Below, piece after piece: positions 34,910-48,952 of a stretch of DNA of 64,000 nucleotides. The notes beneath the pieces were generated by a model that was not told the DNA's origin, made no database searches, and worked only from the letters and a program-made list of their open reading frames with translations. The stretch's first letter is position 1, and each line of letters begins with the position of its first letter. The stretch is from Mycobacterium triplex (GTDB taxonomy: Bacteria; Actinomycetota; Actinomycetes; Mycobacteriales; Mycobacteriaceae). A program made the position numbers and the translations under genes. The DNA is taken from the NCBI RefSeq assembly GCF_000689255.1, contig NZ_HG964446.1:4569250-4633249 (forward strand). The letters are read 5' to 3'.

Positions 34910-36130
34910 CTACTCCTCGTCGTAGTAGTCCTCGCGGCGGCGCAAGAGCGGGATCGCCGTCGCTACGCCGGCAACCACGATGGCACCCAGCATCACCGCG
35001 CCGGTATCGCGCGGGTTGAAAAAGATGGTGCTGGCGGCGCCGAACGCGACGATGCCGACCCATAGATAGATGAGCAGCACCACCCGGCGATGCGAATGGC
35101 CGATCTGCAGCAACCGGTGGTGTAGATGCATCTTGTCGGGGCTGAAGGCGCTGCGGCCGGCCCGGGTACGCCGCACGATGGCCAGCAGCAGGTCGAGCAT
35201 CGGCACGAACATCACCGCGACCACCAACAGGAACGGCGACAGCAGGGCAAAGACATCGCGTGCGCCGTAGGCGTTTTGCGAGATCGGGCCGGCCGCGGTG
35301 GTGGACGCGGCCGCGAGCATCAGGCCGATCAACATCGAGCCGGAGTCGCCCATGAAGATCTTGGCCTTGTGGAAGTTGTGCGGCAGGAAGCCGAGGCAGG
35401 CCCCGGCCAGCACGACGGAGATGACGGCGGGTGGGTAGAACAGCACGTCGCCGCCGTGGTCGCGGAGCAGACCGACCGAGAAGATGCAGATCGCCAGCGC
35501 GGTGATGAGTCCGAGCCCGGCCGCCAGACCGTCGAGTCCGTCGACGAAGTTCATCGCGTTGACAATTGACACGGTCAGCGCCAGCGTCAGCAGGATCGAC
35601 GATGCCTGGTCCAGCACGATGGTGCCGACGCCCCCGAACGGGATGTACAGCACGCTCCAGGCAACACCCATCGTGACCAGCACGCTGGCCGCGGTGATCT
35701 GGCCGGCGAATTTCGTGAGGGCATCCAGGCCCCAGCGGTCGTCGATGAGACCGATGCCCATGATCACCGCGCCGGCCACCATGACCGCGGGCATGCCGGT
35801 GGAATAGACGAACCCGCGGGTCAGCGCGGGCAGCTGGGAAGCCAGGAACACCGCGGATGCCACACCGACGAACATCGCCAGCCCGCCCATGCGCGGGGTC
35901 GGCGTCACGTGCACATCGCGTTCCCGCGGATAGGCGACGGCCCCCAACCGGGTGGCCAGCACCCGCACCGGTCCGGTCACGAAGTAGGTGATGATCGCGG
36001 CGGTCAGTCCGACCAACGCCAGCTCACGCAGTGGGACCCCGGCACCGCGATCGGACAGGGCGTGCAGACCAGCGGCGAGGCTGACGAGATTGCTGGCTGG
36101 GTCGCTGGACACCACGAGACCGTACGCCAC
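34910..36130 (-). CDS. wecA: Decaprenyl-phosphate GlcNAc-1-phosphate transferase
   Basis: Integral membrane enzyme (WecA/TagO family; called rfe in M. tuberculosis) that loads GlcNAc-1-phosphate onto decaprenyl phosphate to start the arabinogalactan linker. It is 406 residues with about 11 helices from GTG 36130. Family signatures are present: MNFVDGLDGLAAGLG, FLPHNFHKAKIFMGDSGSM and the HIHH-like MHLHHRLLQIGHSHRR. It is 41 bp downstream of the sua5 gene on the same strand and upstream of the atp operon, as at Rv1302. Confidence 0.95.
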   Translation of the reverse strand: MAYGLVVSSDPASNLVSLAAGLHALSDRGAGVPLRELALVGLTAAIITYFVTGPVRVLATRLGAVAYPRERDVHVTPTPRMGGLAMFVGVASAVFLASQLPALTRGFVYSTGMPAVMVAGAVIMGIGLIDDRWGLDALTKFAGQITAASVLVTMGVAWSVLYIPFGGVGTIVLDQASSILLTLALTVSIVNAMNFVDGLDGLAAGLGLITALAICIFSVGLLRDHGGDVLFYPPAVISVVLAGACLGFLPHNFHKAKIFMGDSGSMLIGLMLAAASTTAAGPISQNAYGARDVFALLSPFLLVVAVMFVPMLDLLLAIVRRTRAGRSAFSPDKMHLHHRLLQIGHSHRRVVLLIYLWVGIVAFGAASTIFFNPRDTGAVMLGAIVVAGVATAIPLLRRREDYYDEE

Positions 36131-36171
36131 CTTCCTGAGACCCGAAGTCTCGCTTCATCGCCGGTGCGCCG

Positions 36172-36825
36172 CTAGGCGATCAACCGTCCCGGTTCCATTC
36201 CAAGCACTTCCGCGACTCGCTCGACACTCACCGGTCCGGCGCGCAGCAGCCGCGGAGTGTCTCCGGTGAGATCGACGATGGTCGAGGCGGCCTGCTGTTC
36301 GGCGGGTCCCGCGTCGAGATAGACGTCGACGAGGTCGCCGAGCTGGTCGCGGGCCTCGCCGGCGTTGACCGCCGGTGGGCGACCGGAGACGTTGGCGCTG
36401 GATACCGCCATCGGCCCGACCTCGCGAAGGAGCTCGATCGCGACCGGGTGCAGCGGCATCCGCAGCATCACGGTACCGCGGGCGTCGCCGAGATCCCACT
36501 GCAACGACGGCGCTTGCGCCACAACCAGACTCAGCGCACCGGGCCAGAATGCCCGAATCAGTTCGCGGGCCCCGTCGGGCATCGTGTAGACCAGGCCCTC
36601 GATGGTGTGCCAGGACCCGACCAGCACGCCGACCGGCATATCGCGTCCGCGCCCCTTGGCTGCCAGCAGTGCGGTCACCGCGGAGTTGTCGAAGGCGTCG
36701 GCGCCGATGCCGTACACGGTGTCGGTCGGCATCACCACCAGCCGGCCACCCTTGAGGGCCCCAACCGCCGAACTGATGCCGGCCGAACGCTGTTCGGGTT
36801 CAGCACAATTGAACACCTCAGTCAC
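36172..36825 (-). CDS. Threonylcarbamoyl-AMP synthase (Sua5/YwlC/YrdC)
   Basis: Makes threonylcarbamoyl-AMP from Thr, bicarbonate and ATP, the precursor of the t6A37 tRNA modification. It is 217 residues. The YrdC domain signatures are GGRLVVMPTDTVYGIGADAF near the N-terminus and the later AVSSANVSGRPPAV. The short version without the Sua5 C-terminal domain is used here. It overlaps prmC by 4 bp (ATGA) and lies 41 bp before wecA. Confidence 0.94.
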   Translation of the reverse strand: MTEVFNCAEPEQRSAGISSAVGALKGGRLVVMPTDTVYGIGADAFDNSAVTALLAAKGRGRDMPVGVLVGSWHTIEGLVYTMPDGARELIRAFWPGALSLVVAQAPSLQWDLGDARGTVMLRMPLHPVAIELLREVGPMAVSSANVSGRPPAVNAGEARDQLGDLVDVYLDAGPAEQQAASTIVDLTGDTPRLLRAGPVSVERVAEVLGMEPGRLIA

Positions 36826-37660
36826 TCGGCGCTCCTAATGGCGGTCACGAATCTTGGCCGGCCGGTGAGATCTCGCCGCGCCCGGATGTCGTCGAAAAGC
36901 TCAGTGCGCTGGATTAATTCGACGGTGCGCGACGACGTGGTGTCGTCGTGCTCGACGGCGAACAGGCCGCCGGGGCGCAGCCAGCGTCCGGCGACGTCCA
37001 CCACCGCGTCGATCACCGCCATCCCGTCCGGTCCGCCGAACACCGCGTGCGGCGGATCATGCTGGGCGACTTCGGGATCCAGCTTGACACCGTCGGGAAC
37101 GTAGGGCGGGTTGGCCACCACCAGGTCGACTCGTCCGTCCAGCTCGGCAAGCAGGCCTGCCGCGGTGACGTCGGCGCGAACCAGCTCCACCGCGGTGCCC
37201 TCGACGTTGCGGCGCGCGTAGTCCAGGGCCGCCTCGGAGTCGTCGATGGCGATCACCCGCGCCGCCGGCCGATGCCGGGACAGCGTGACCGCCAAAGCGC
37301 CGGAGCCGGTGCACAAATCGACGATCATCGGCGCGGCGCCGAGGCGTTGCGCGGTGGCCCACTCGAGGATGGCCTCGGTCTCCGGCCGTGGGATGAAGAC
37401 GCCGGGGCCGACCTGCAGCACGACCGGGCCGAATGCCGCGGTCCCGGTGAGATGCTGCAACGGCACTCGCCGCGAGCGGGCGGCGACGACGTCGTGGTAG
37501 CGCACCAGGAACTCGTCGTCGATCGACTCGATCAGGGTCAACCGCCCGCGCTCGGCGCCCGCGACATGAGCGGCCAACTCCTCGGCATCCCAACGCGCAG
37601 AATCGATTCCGGCTTCGGCCAGCATCGCCGCAGCGGAGTCGATTGCGCGCCGCAGTACGG

Positions 37661-37664
<4 letters not shown>
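36822..37664 (-). CDS. prmC: Release factor glutamine methyltransferase
   Basis: Methylates the Gln of the GGQ motif in peptide release factors, here next to its substrate gene prfA. It is 280 residues. The SAM-binding motif is [19 protein letters not shown] (about 120-138) and the active-site NPPY is in [12 protein letters not shown]. The start overlaps the prfA stop by 4 bp, which suggests translational coupling. Annotated hemK in older mycobacterial work. Confidence 0.95.
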
Positions 37665-38737
<1,073 letters not shown>

Positions 38738-38831
38738 ACACCTCCCCGTTCTCTGCGAGCATATTTACCGCGAACGCGAACCGACGCCCGGCCTGCGCAG
38801 TTACTGCACAGTTCGGGCGTCGGTAAGGCAG

Positions 38832-39071
38832 CTATTTGTCGGCCGAGTCTTTGTCGGCTCCGGCCTTCCGCTTTCCGTAGCGCTTCTCGAAGCGCGCCAC
38901 CCGGCCACCGCTGTCCAGGATCTTCTGCTTGCCCGTGTAGAACGGGTGGCACTGCGAGCAAACCTCGACGGTGATGTGACCGCCTTCTTTGGTGCTGCGC
39001 GTGGTGAACGTGTTGCCGCAACCGCAGAGCACGGTGGTCTCCGCGTAGGCGGGATGAATGTCAGCTTTCAT
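38832..39071 (-). CDS. rpmE: 50S ribosomal protein L31
   Basis: A 79-residue L31 of the zinc-containing (C+) type, with CGCGNTF and [12 protein letters not shown] supplying the Cys ligands. Mycobacteria replace such proteins by C- paralogues under zinc limitation, so this is the zinc-replete form (family knowledge). It lies between rho (259 bp upstream) and prfA (94 bp downstream). The upstream gap contains CGGAGCC/GGCTCCG (39135-39156), a weak hairpin that could be a rho terminator or an rpmE leader structure. Nothing else is visible in that gap. Confidence 0.97.
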   Translation of the reverse strand: MKADIHPAYAETTVLCGCGNTFTTRSTKEGGHITVEVCSQCHPFYTGKQKILDSGGRVARFEKRYGKRKAGADKDSADK

Positions 39072-39330
39072 GATGTCCTCTTCGATCGTTGTCGCCCTGG
39101 TCCCCCGCAGGGATCCGGCCGTCGGGCGTGAACTCGGAGCCTCACCGGGGGCTCCGGGCAGTCGACGCTCGATTATGCCAGGTCAACTACCTTCCCCCCA
39201 AACACCGAGATGCGCCCGCCCATTCCCGGACGGTGGTGGGCCAACTTCGCCGAGACTCAAGCCACGGCGGCGCTGCGCGGGGTGTCGTGTGCGTGGTTTA
39301 TGTGTCGCGGGTCAGGGCAGGTGTACAGCC

Positions 39331-41193
39331 CTAGTCGTTGTCCATGCTCCCCGGCGTCGTCTTGGACACCTGGACCAGGAATTCATAGTTGGTCTTGGTC
39401 TTGCGCAGCTGCGACATCAGCAGGTCGATGGCCTGGTGGGAATCCAGACCCGACAGCACCCGGCGCAGCTTGTGCACAATGCCGAACTCGTCGGGCGAGA
39501 GCAGCAGTTCGTCCTTACGAGTACCGGACGGGTTGACGTCGACCGCCGGGAAGACCCGCCGCTCGGAGATCTTGCGGTCCAGCTTGAGCTCGGCGTTACC
39601 GGTGCCCTTGAACTCCTCGAAGATGACCGTGTCACCGGTGGACCCGGTCTCGACCATCGCCGTGGCGATGATGGTCAGCGATCCGCCTTCTTCGATGTTG
39701 CGCGCGGCGCCGAGGAATCGTTTCGGCGGGTACAGCGCGGTGGAGTCGACACCACCGGACAGGATCCGGCCCGACGCGGGCGACGCGTTGTTGTACGCGC
39801 GGCCCAGGCGGGTGATCGAGTCGAGCAGCACCACGACGTCTTTGCCCTGCTCGACGAGTCGCTTGGCGCGTTCGATGGCCAGCTCGGCGACGGACGTGTG
39901 GTCCGACGGCGGCCGATCGAAGGTCGAGGCGATGACCTCACCCTTGACCGAGCGCTGCATGTCGGTGACCTCTTCCGGGCGCTCGTCGACGAGCACGACC
40001 ATCAGGTGGCATTCCGGGTTGTTCTTGGTGATCGCGTTGGCGATGTCCTGCAGGATCGTGGTCTTACCGGCCTTGGGCGGCGACACGATCAGGGCGCGCT
40101 GGCCCTTACCGATCGGCATGATCAGGTCGATGACCCGCGTGGTCAGCCGATCCGGAGTGGTTTCCAGCCGCAGCCGCTGGTTGGGGTACAACGGCGTCAA
40201 TTTTTGGAAGTCGGGACGCTTCTTGACGTCTTCGACCGGTCCACCGTTGACGCTGTCCAGGCGGACCAACGGGTTGAACTTCTGTCGCTGGTTGGGCTGC
40301 TCGCCCTCCTTGGGCACCCGCACCGCGCCGGTCACCGCGTCACCGCGGCGCAGGCCGTTCTTGCGCACCATATTCATGGACACGTAGACGTCGTGCGGCC
40401 CGGCCAGGTAGCCGGACGTGCGCACGAAGGCGTAATTGTCGAGGACGTCAAGGATGCCGGCTACCGGCTGGACGACGTCGTCTTCGCGCAGCTCGGCCTC
40501 GCCCCCGCCGTCGCCGGAGCGCTCACCGCGACGCCGGCGGTCGCGGAACCGGCGGCCACGCCGGCCGCCACGGCCCTCGCCGTCGTCGTCCTGCTGATTC
40601 GAGCCGCCGCGACCTTGCTGGCCAGCCGAGCCTTGATCGGCGTTCTGATCGCCCGCATCCGTTCCGCGGTCCTCGGTCTTGGATTCCTTCTGTCCCCCGT
40701 CGCCCCGGTCGCGCTTGTCGCCGTCGCGAGGGGCGGTGCCGTTGCGGCGCTCCGAACCCCCACTGTCGGCCTCGTCGGCGGTGCGGGTGACCGACCCCGC
40801 TTCGCGGGAGGCGCCGCGCCGTTCCCGGCGTGGGCCCTCGTTCGCCGAATCCGGCTGTTCCCCTTGGGTAGTCGGCTCTTCGACGGCAGTTTTCTCTTGG
40901 TTCTTGTCCTGTTCGGACTTGCCGGTGTCCTCGGACGGGGTGGCGGCGGCGGAGGTGCCGTTGGCCTGTCCCCTGATTTCCTTGATCGCGGCAATGAGTT
41001 CGTTCTTACGCATCCCCGACGTTCCCTTGACGCCGGCCTGACTGGCCAGCGCACGCAACTCGGGCAGCACCATGCTGGACAGGGAGCCGGCCGAGACGTT
41101 GGTTTTGACGTCCGGAGTGTCTGTGGTCACGGCGTTCGACAACTGATTGCTGTCGGTGCTTTCGTCAGCCGTGAACAGGTCCGTATCAGTCAC
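39331..41193 (-). CDS. rho: Transcription termination factor Rho
   Basis: Hexameric RNA helicase that ends transcription, 620 residues. After a SAP-like N-terminus (LPELRALASQAGVKGTSGMR), residues about 85-215 form a long disordered insertion. It is rich in Arg, Gly, Asp and Glu (GGRRGRRFRDRRRRGERSGD), a hallmark of high-GC actinobacterial Rho. The RNA-binding CSD follows, then Walker A in VSPPKAGKTTILQDIA and the Q/R loops (DERPEEVTDMQ). The GTG start at 41193 has AAAGGA upstream. The 269-bp leader (41194-41462) may serve autoregulation, but I see no clear element in it. Confidence 0.97.
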   Translation of the reverse strand: MTDTDLFTADESTDSNQLSNAVTTDTPDVKTNVSAGSLSSMVLPELRALASQAGVKGTSGMRKNELIAAIKEIRGQANGTSAAATPSEDTGKSEQDKNQEKTAVEEPTTQGEQPDSANEGPRRERRGASREAGSVTRTADEADSGGSERRNGTAPRDGDKRDRGDGGQKESKTEDRGTDAGDQNADQGSAGQQGRGGSNQQDDDGEGRGGRRGRRFRDRRRRGERSGDGGGEAELREDDVVQPVAGILDVLDNYAFVRTSGYLAGPHDVYVSMNMVRKNGLRRGDAVTGAVRVPKEGEQPNQRQKFNPLVRLDSVNGGPVEDVKKRPDFQKLTPLYPNQRLRLETTPDRLTTRVIDLIMPIGKGQRALIVSPPKAGKTTILQDIANAITKNNPECHLMVVLVDERPEEVTDMQRSVKGEVIASTFDRPPSDHTSVAELAIERAKRLVEQGKDVVVLLDSITRLGRAYNNASPASGRILSGGVDSTALYPPKRFLGAARNIEEGGSLTIIATAMVETGSTGDTVIFEEFKGTGNAELKLDRKISERRVFPAVDVNPSGTRKDELLLSPDEFGIVHKLRRVLSGLDSHQAIDLLMSQLRKTKTNYEFLVQVSKTTPGSMDND

Positions 41194-41462
41194 GGATTTC
41201 CTTTCTTCCCTCGCTGATCACGTCATACGAGGGGTTCGTTGCATTCAGCCAAATTGCCGAGTGCGCCCAATCATCGACTCTGCAACGGTGATCGCCTGGG
41301 ATGGGCGGAGAAAAAGGCGAACCTCGTCCACGAGAAGAATTGGTGTTGTACCAGCGGCAAGGCAGTGTGTATGCAGATGCAGATGACTGCGATTGCTGGA
41401 CGATGCCGAGGATAGCCCGCATCTGTGCTCGAAGCAAGCAAACCCTCCGGTGAGCTTGTGGA

Positions 41463-43488
<2,026 letters not shown>

Positions 43489-43492
<4 letters not shown>

Positions 43493-44814
43493 ATGCTGGT
43501 TCCTTCCAATCTCAGCACGCTTGCCACCCTCTGCACGACGTCCAAATCGGCCAGCGCATCCACGGTTTCGGAGAGTGCCGCATCGGTGGCGCTGTGCGTG
43601 ACCACCACGACGCGGGCCCCCACCCGTCGTCCGCCTTCGTCCGCGACGCCTTCCTGACGAACCTCGGCGATGCTGACCTCACGCTTGGCGAATTCGGCCG
43701 CCACCGACGACAACACACCGGGCTTGTCCGCGACGTTCATGCTGACGTAGTAGCGGGTGGAGATGAAACCCATTGGTGCGATAGGCAATTGGGCGTACTT
43801 GGATTCTTTCGGCCCGCGGCTGCCCAGCACCCGGTTGCGGGCGGCCATCACCAGGTCGCCGGTCACCGCCGACGCGGTGGGCGCGCCGCCGGCGCCCTGG
43901 CCGTAGAACATCAGCCGGCCTGCCGCCTCGGCCTCCACCACCACGGCGTTGAACGCCCCGTTGACGGTGGCCAGCGGATGTTCCAGGGGCACCAGTGCCG
44001 GGTAGACGCGGGCCGAGACCCGTTGCTGGCCATCGTCGGTCGTGATGCGCTCGCAGATGGACAGCAGCTTGATGGTGCAGCCCAACGCGTGCGCGGACGC
44101 GAAGTCGGCCGGGGTGATCTTGGTGATGCCCTCGCGATAGACGTCGTCGGCGGTCACCCGGGTGTGGAAGGCGATGGATGCCAGGATCGCGGCCTTGGCC
44201 GCGGCGTCGTAGCCCTCAACATCGGCGGTGGGGTCGGCCTCGGCGTAACCCAGCGCGCTCGCGTCGGCCAGGGCGCTGTCGTAGTCCGTGCCGGTGCTGT
44301 CCATCGCGGAAAGGATGTAGTTGGTGGTGCCGTTGACGATGCCGGCCACCCGGACCACCGTGTCACCGGCCAGCGACTGGGTGAGCGGGCGGATGACCGG
44401 AATCGCACCCGCGACCGCCGCCTCGAAATACAAGTCGACATGCGCATTTTCGGCTGCCTGCGCCAATTCTCCGGTCGACGTGGCCAACAACGCCTTGTTG
44501 GCCGTGACGACGGACTTACCGTGCTCGAGCGCGGCCAGGATCGCCTTGCGCGACGGCTCGACCGGCCCCATCAATTCGACGACGATGTCGACGTCTTCCC
44601 GCGACACCAGTTCTTCGACGTTGTCGGTGAGCAGCTCGACCGGGACACCGCGATCGGCTGCGACACGCCGAACCCCGATGCCGCGCAAGGCAAGAGGCGC
44701 GCCGACCCGGGCGGCGAGATCGTCCGCGCTCTGTTCGATGATGCGGACGACCTCGCTGCCGACGTTGCCGCACCCGAGTACCGCCACGCCGACTGGCTTT
44801 CCGTTACCGGACAC
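43489..44814 (-). CDS. hom: Homoserine dehydrogenase
   Basis: Reduces aspartate semialdehyde to homoserine, the branch point of Thr and Met synthesis (thrA in H37Rv naming). It is 441 residues. The NAD(P)-binding motif is [17 protein letters not shown] at the N-terminus, and the catalytic region is [18 protein letters not shown]. The C-terminal ACT domain (about 355-435, [20 protein letters not shown]) is the site of threonine feedback inhibition. The gene starts 3 bp after lysA. Confidence 0.97.
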
Positions 44815-44817
44815 AGT

Positions 44818-46236
44818 TCACCTCACTTCCAAACTCAGCAGATCGTCGACCGTCTCCCGGCGCAGGATCAGGCGGGCCCGTCCATCGCGCACCGCCACGA
44901 CCGCGGGCCGGCAAATCATGTTGTAACGACTCGACAGCGAATAGCAGTAGGCACCGGTCGCGGCGACCCCCAGCAGGTCACCCGGGCCCAGGTCGCCGGG
45001 AACCCAGGTGTCGCGGACGACGATATCGCCGCTCTCGCAGTGCTTTCCGACGATACGCGCCAGCGCCGCCGGCGCGTCGCTGACCCTCGACACCAGTCGG
45101 GCGTCGTATTGCGCGTCGTAGAGTGCGGTGCGGATGTTGTCGCTCATGCCGCCGTCGACGCTGACGTAGCGCCGGATCGCCTTGGTGCTGACCTCGACGT
45201 CCTTGACGGTGCCGACCTCGTAGAGCGTGATGGTCCCCGGTCCGGCGATGGCCCGTCCGGGCTCCACCACCAGCCGCGGTGTGGGCAGACCCGCCGCCGC
45301 GGACTCATTGCCGATGATCGTGCTCAGCTTGGTCGCCAGTTCGGCCATCGGAGGCGGGTCGTCGGCTGCCAGGTACGAGATGCCAAGGCCGCCACCGAGA
45401 TCCACGGTAGAGATCTGCGCGGTCTTCTCCACCCCGAACGCAGCGACGATCTCCTGTAGCAAGCCGAGGACGCGGCGCGCGGCCAGTTCGAAGCCGGCGA
45501 CGTCGAAGATCTGCGAGCCGATGTGACTGTGCAACCCGACCAGGCGCAGATGATCGGTCGCGAATACCCGCTCCACCGCCGCCATTGCCGCGCCGCCGGC
45601 GACCGACAGGCCGAACTTCTGGTCCTCATGCGCGGTGGAGATGAACTCATGGGTGTGCGCCTCGACGCCGACGGTGAGCCGCACGAAGACGTCCTGAACG
45701 ACGCCGGCCTCGCCCGCGATGGTTTCCAGGCGCTCGATTTCGGTCATCGAGTCGACGACGATATGGCCGACCCCGGCCTTGACCGCGGTCGTCAACTCCG
45801 CGATCGATTTATTGTTGCCGTGCAGGGTGATCCGCTCCGGCGGGAAGTTGGCGTGCAGCGCCACGGCCAGTTCACCGCCGGTGCACACGTCCAGGCAGAG
45901 GCCCTCTTCGTCGATCCAGCGGGCTATCTCGGTGCACAGGAACGCTTTTGCGGCGTAGTGCACATTGGCGCCACCGCCGAACGCCGCCGCGATCTCACGG
46001 CACCGGGACCGGAAGTCGTCCTCGTCGACGACGAACAGCGGGGTTCCGTACTCGTGGGCCAGGTCGGTCACCGGGATTCCGGCGATGACGGCCACGCCGG
46101 CCTCGTTGCGAACCATGTTGAGCGGCCAGACATTCGGCGCCAGGCCCAGCAGCTCCTCCGGGGACTGCGGCCGCGGCGGGCTGTCCGCGTGACGGATTTC
46201 TTCGGCGTGCCGGGGACCGGCGGGATGGACGTTCAC
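44818..46236 (-). CDS. lysA: Diaminopimelate decarboxylase
   Basis: Last step of lysine synthesis: PLP-dependent decarboxylation of meso-diaminopimelate. From GTG 46236, which overlaps the argS stop by 4 bp, the protein is 472 residues; it has about 25 more N-terminal residues than the 447-residue Rv1293. The PLP Lys is in [16 protein letters not shown], and the decarboxylase motifs [10 protein letters not shown] and the Cys of [10 protein letters not shown] are present. It sits between argS and hom in the usual order. Confidence 0.95.
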   Translation of the reverse strand: MNVHPAGPRHAEEIRHADSPPRPQSPEELLGLAPNVWPLNMVRNEAGVAVIAGIPVTDLAHEYGTPLFVVDEDDFRSRCREIAAAFGGGANVHYAAKAFLCTEIARWIDEEGLCLDVCTGGELAVALHANFPPERITLHGNNKSIAELTTAVKAGVGHIVVDSMTEIERLETIAGEAGVVQDVFVRLTVGVEAHTHEFISTAHEDQKFGLSVAGGAAMAAVERVFATDHLRLVGLHSHIGSQIFDVAGFELAARRVLGLLQEIVAAFGVEKTAQISTVDLGGGLGISYLAADDPPPMAELATKLSTIIGNESAAAGLPTPRLVVEPGRAIAGPGTITLYEVGTVKDVEVSTKAIRRYVSVDGGMSDNIRTALYDAQYDARLVSRVSDAPAALARIVGKHCESGDIVVRDTWVPGDLGPGDLLGVAATGAYCYSLSSRYNMICRPAVVAVRDGRARLILRRETVDDLLSLEVR

Positions 46237-47885
46237 ATTCTCTCCGGGGCGCTGACACCGAGTATTGCCAGTCCGTTGGCGATGACCTGGCGGGTGGCCT
46301 GACACAGCGCCAACCGGGCGATGTGCAGGTCCGTGGGTTGTTCGTCGCCCTGGGGCAGTACCCGGCACGAGTCGTAGAACCGGTGGTAGTCACCGGCAAG
46401 GTCTTCCAGGTAACGGCAGATCCGGTGTGGTTCGCGCAGGGAGGCGGCGGTGTCGAGCACCCGCGGGAACTCGCCGATGGTGCGCAGCAGCGCGCCCTCC
46501 TTGTCGTGGCTGAGCAGTTCGAGGTGCCCGGTATCGGGGATCAATCCGAGCTCGGCGGCGTTGCGGGCCAGCGCGGAGAGCCGAGCATGCGCGTATTGCA
46601 CGTAATACACCGGGTTTTCATTCGACGCCGACGACCACAACGCCAGATCGATGTCGATCGCGGTGTCCACCGACGAGCGGATCAGGCTGTAGCGCGCGGC
46701 GTCGACGCCGAGCGCGTCGACCAGGTCGTCGAGCGTGATCACGGTGCCGGCGCGCTTGCTCATCCGCACCGGCTGGCCGTCGCGGACCAGGTTGACCATC
46801 TGCCCGATCAACACCTCGACGGTCGCGGGGTCGTCGCCGAAGGCGGCCGCCGCGGCCTTGAGCCTCGCGATGTATCCGTGGTGGTCGGCGCCGAGCATGT
46901 AGATGCACAAGTCGAAACCGCGTTGCCGCTTGTCCAGGTAGTACGCGATGTCTCCGGCGATGTAGGCCGGTTTGCCATCGCTCTTGATCACGACGCGGTC
47001 CTTGTCGTCACCAAAAGCGCTGCTGCGCAACCAGCTTGCGCCATCTTTTTCGTAGATGTTGCCGGACGCACGCAACCGGGCGATGGCCTCCTCGACACGC
47101 CCGCTGGTGTGCATCGAGTCTTCGTGGGTGTACACGTCGAAGTCGGTGCCGAATTCGTGCAGCGTCTCTTTGATGTGGGCGAACATCAGGTCGACGCCGA
47201 TCTCGCGAAACGTCTCGTGCATCTCGCTGTCCGGCAGGCTCAGCGCGTCGGGCGCCTTCGCCAAGACCTGCGCGGCGATGTCGGTGATGTAGGTGCCGGC
47301 GTAGCCGTCCTCCGGGGTGGGGTCGCCCTTGGCCGCGGCGATCAACGAGTTGGCGAACCGGTCGATCTGCGCGCCGTGGTCGTTGAAGTAGTACTCGCGG
47401 ACCACGTCGGCGCCCTGCGTCGAGAGCAACCGGCCCAGCGCGTCGCCGACGGCGGCCCAGCGCGTGCCGCCGATGTGGATCGGGCCGGTCGGGTTGGCCG
47501 AGACGAATTCCAGGTTGATCTTGGTGCCGGACAACGCCTCGGAGTAGCCGTACCGGTCGCCGGCGTCGATGACGTTGTCGACGACCTTGGCTTGCGCCGA
47601 CGCCTCGAGGCGCAGGTTGATGAAACCGGGTCCGGCCACCTCCGCCGAGGAGATGCCGTCGGCTGCGGCCAGCGCGTCGGCGAGCCATCCGGCCAGCTCA
47701 CGCGGGTTGGTGCCGACCTTCTTGCCCAGTTGCATCGCCAGGTTGCTCGCGTAGTCGCCATGCTCGGGATTGCGCGGACGCTCCACGGTGACCGCCGCCG
47801 GCAGTGCGGACACGTCGAGGCCGTGCTCGGCGAGTACCGCGGATGCGGTGACTTTGAGCAGCTCAGCCAGGTCAGCGGGGGTCAC
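46233..47885 (-). CDS. argS: Arginyl-tRNA synthetase
   Basis: Class I tRNA synthetase of 550 residues, the same as Rv1292. The HIGH motif is in [20 protein letters not shown], and the KMSKS equivalent is in [20 protein letters not shown]. The C-terminal DALR anticodon-binding domain ends the protein. The gene is 125 bp from, and divergent to, its cognate tRNA-Arg(CCG) gene, and its stop overlaps lysA. Confidence 0.98.
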   Translation of the reverse strand: MTPADLAELLKVTASAVLAEHGLDVSALPAAVTVERPRNPEHGDYASNLAMQLGKKVGTNPRELAGWLADALAAADGISSAEVAGPGFINLRLEASAQAKVVDNVIDAGDRYGYSEALSGTKINLEFVSANPTGPIHIGGTRWAAVGDALGRLLSTQGADVVREYYFNDHGAQIDRFANSLIAAAKGDPTPEDGYAGTYITDIAAQVLAKAPDALSLPDSEMHETFREIGVDLMFAHIKETLHEFGTDFDVYTHEDSMHTSGRVEEAIARLRASGNIYEKDGASWLRSSAFGDDKDRVVIKSDGKPAYIAGDIAYYLDKRQRGFDLCIYMLGADHHGYIARLKAAAAAFGDDPATVEVLIGQMVNLVRDGQPVRMSKRAGTVITLDDLVDALGVDAARYSLIRSSVDTAIDIDLALWSSASNENPVYYVQYAHARLSALARNAAELGLIPDTGHLELLSHDKEGALLRTIGEFPRVLDTAASLREPHRICRYLEDLAGDYHRFYDSCRVLPQGDEQPTDLHIARLALCQATRQVIANGLAILGVSAPERM

Positions 47886-48010
47886 GAGCGTCCATCCTAT
47901 TGGTTAGCGTGCCTACGCCCCGAATCCATTGCGATGTCAGACCGGCCGCGCGGATGCGTTAGTCTGTCCCGGATAGTTTCAAGCCCATTGGCGCAGTATC
48001 TATATCGTGC

Positions 48011-48086
48011 GCCCCCGTAGCTCAGGGGATAGAGCGTCTGCCTCCGGAGCAGAAGGCCGCAGGTTCGAATCCTGCCGGGGGCACCA
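48011..48086 (+). tRNA. tRNA-Arg (anticodon CCG)
   Basis: A 76-nt cloverleaf: acceptor GCCCCCG/CGGGGGC, D arm GCTCAGGGGATAGAGC, anticodon stem CTGCC with loop CTCCGGA (anticodon CCG), T arm GCAGGTTCGAATCCTGC and an encoded CCA. It reads CGG codons. It corresponds to the tRNA-Arg upstream of argS in M. tuberculosis. Its 3' end marks the left border of the accessory island. Confidence 0.98.
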
Positions 48087-48146
48087 AGGTCACCGTAGGT
48101 CAAAGGCTATTTCTAGCCTCCTGCTGAAACCGCAAATGCCCCCGGG

Positions 48147-48443
48147 ATGCACTTCGGAAACCGAGCGGTCTGGTGTCAGCAAAGACGACACCGTTCCGGA
48201 AGGTTCCCCACCACGCCCCTCGACCACATCAACACCACCGCCGCCCTTAACGCGTTGCATTCATGCCACGACGGGCTCAAGGAGCTTCGCCTCGACACCA
48301 ACACCGCCGAACCGCTGACCAAAAAGATCACCGAAGCCATCGCCCGCGCTGAGCGCCTAGCTGTTGTCGTCGAGGGTGACCTTCGCGCAGATGAGGCCGT
48401 CGGTGCGGCTCGGCGTCGTCACCCGGCGGGTCGCGCGTTGTGA
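48147..48443 (+). CDS. Hypothetical small protein
   Basis: A 98-residue open frame 60 bp after tRNA-Arg. The middle looks protein-like (INTTAALNALHSCHDGLKEL, TAEPLTKKITEAIARAERLA), while the ends are Arg-rich and could be non-coding. The stop overlaps the next gene's GTG by 4 bp, which suggests that it is translated. I do not recognise a family. An overlapping frame that begins inside the tRNA (48007) was discarded. Confidence 0.4.
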   Translation: MHFGNRAVWCQQRRHRSGRFPTTPLDHINTTAALNALHSCHDGLKELRLDTNTAEPLTKKITEAIARAERLAVVVEGDLRADEAVGAARRRHPAGRAL

Positions 48444-48952
48444 GTGTGGCGATGCACGAAGATGACCTCGCGGGCGCCGACGGCCTGACCGCGGCGGGCG
48501 AAACGGCCGCTGCGCCAGAGGAACCGCATGCCTACGCGCTCGAGTACCCCGCCGAGGACTACCCGCCGACCGCGGCGGCGCCATTGCCCGACAGCCGCAC
48601 CGTGCGCGCCCGTTGGGCGCTCGCACTCGCGGTGCTACTCTCGGCCGCGGCCGCGTTCATCGTGGCGGGCGCGCACGGCCTTCGCGTCTTGACAGCGCCG
48701 GCGGTGACGGTGACGGCACCGCCGGCCGATCGTGATGCAGAGTTCCTGGCGGACCTTGACCGCGCGGGCATCCCGGCCCGCACCACCGGCCACGGCGTGC
48801 TCGCCGGCTACTTCGCCTGCGGGGGGCTCGGCATGGGCAAAACAGAAGACGATCTCACCACCACCGTGTTCGGGCCGCCGATCGGCGGTCACCTGACACC
48901 GCAGTTCGTGGCGATCGCGAAAGCGCAGTTCTGCCCGGGCGGGCACCTGTGA
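48440..48952 (+). CDS. Single-pass membrane protein with DUF732-like extracellular domain
   Basis: A 170-residue protein from GTG 48440. An acidic/Pro cytoplasmic N-terminus (about 1-55) is followed by a membrane helix (ALALAVLLSAAAAFIVAGAH, about 58-78). The outer domain has the DUF732 layout: DAEFLADLDRAGIPARTTGH, then one Cys in GYFACGGLGMG and a C-terminal AIAKAQFCPGG. Such proteins are frequent in mycobacteria and on their mobile DNA; their function is unknown. 175 bp separate it from the TIR gene. Confidence 0.72.
   Translation: MSVAMHEDDLAGADGLTAAGETAAAPEEPHAYALEYPAEDYPPTAAAPLPDSRTVRARWALALAVLLSAAAAFIVAGAHGLRVLTAPAVTVTAPPADRDAEFLADLDRAGIPARTTGHGVLAGYFACGGLGMGKTEDDLTTTVFGPPIGGHLTPQFVAIAKAQFCPGGHL

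Noticed and set aside
39135-39156. Hairpin between rho and rpmE
   Set aside because: The stem is short (7 bp), has no T-run and lies in GC-rich DNA where such stems arise by chance; mentioned only under rpmE.
39058-41217. 719-residue plus-strand frame opposite rho
   Set aside because: Antisense of a well-supported rho gene; its composition is an artefact of the Arg/Gly-rich rho insertion.
48007-48318. 103-residue frame starting inside tRNA-Arg
   Set aside because: It begins by translating the tRNA itself, a known annotation artefact.
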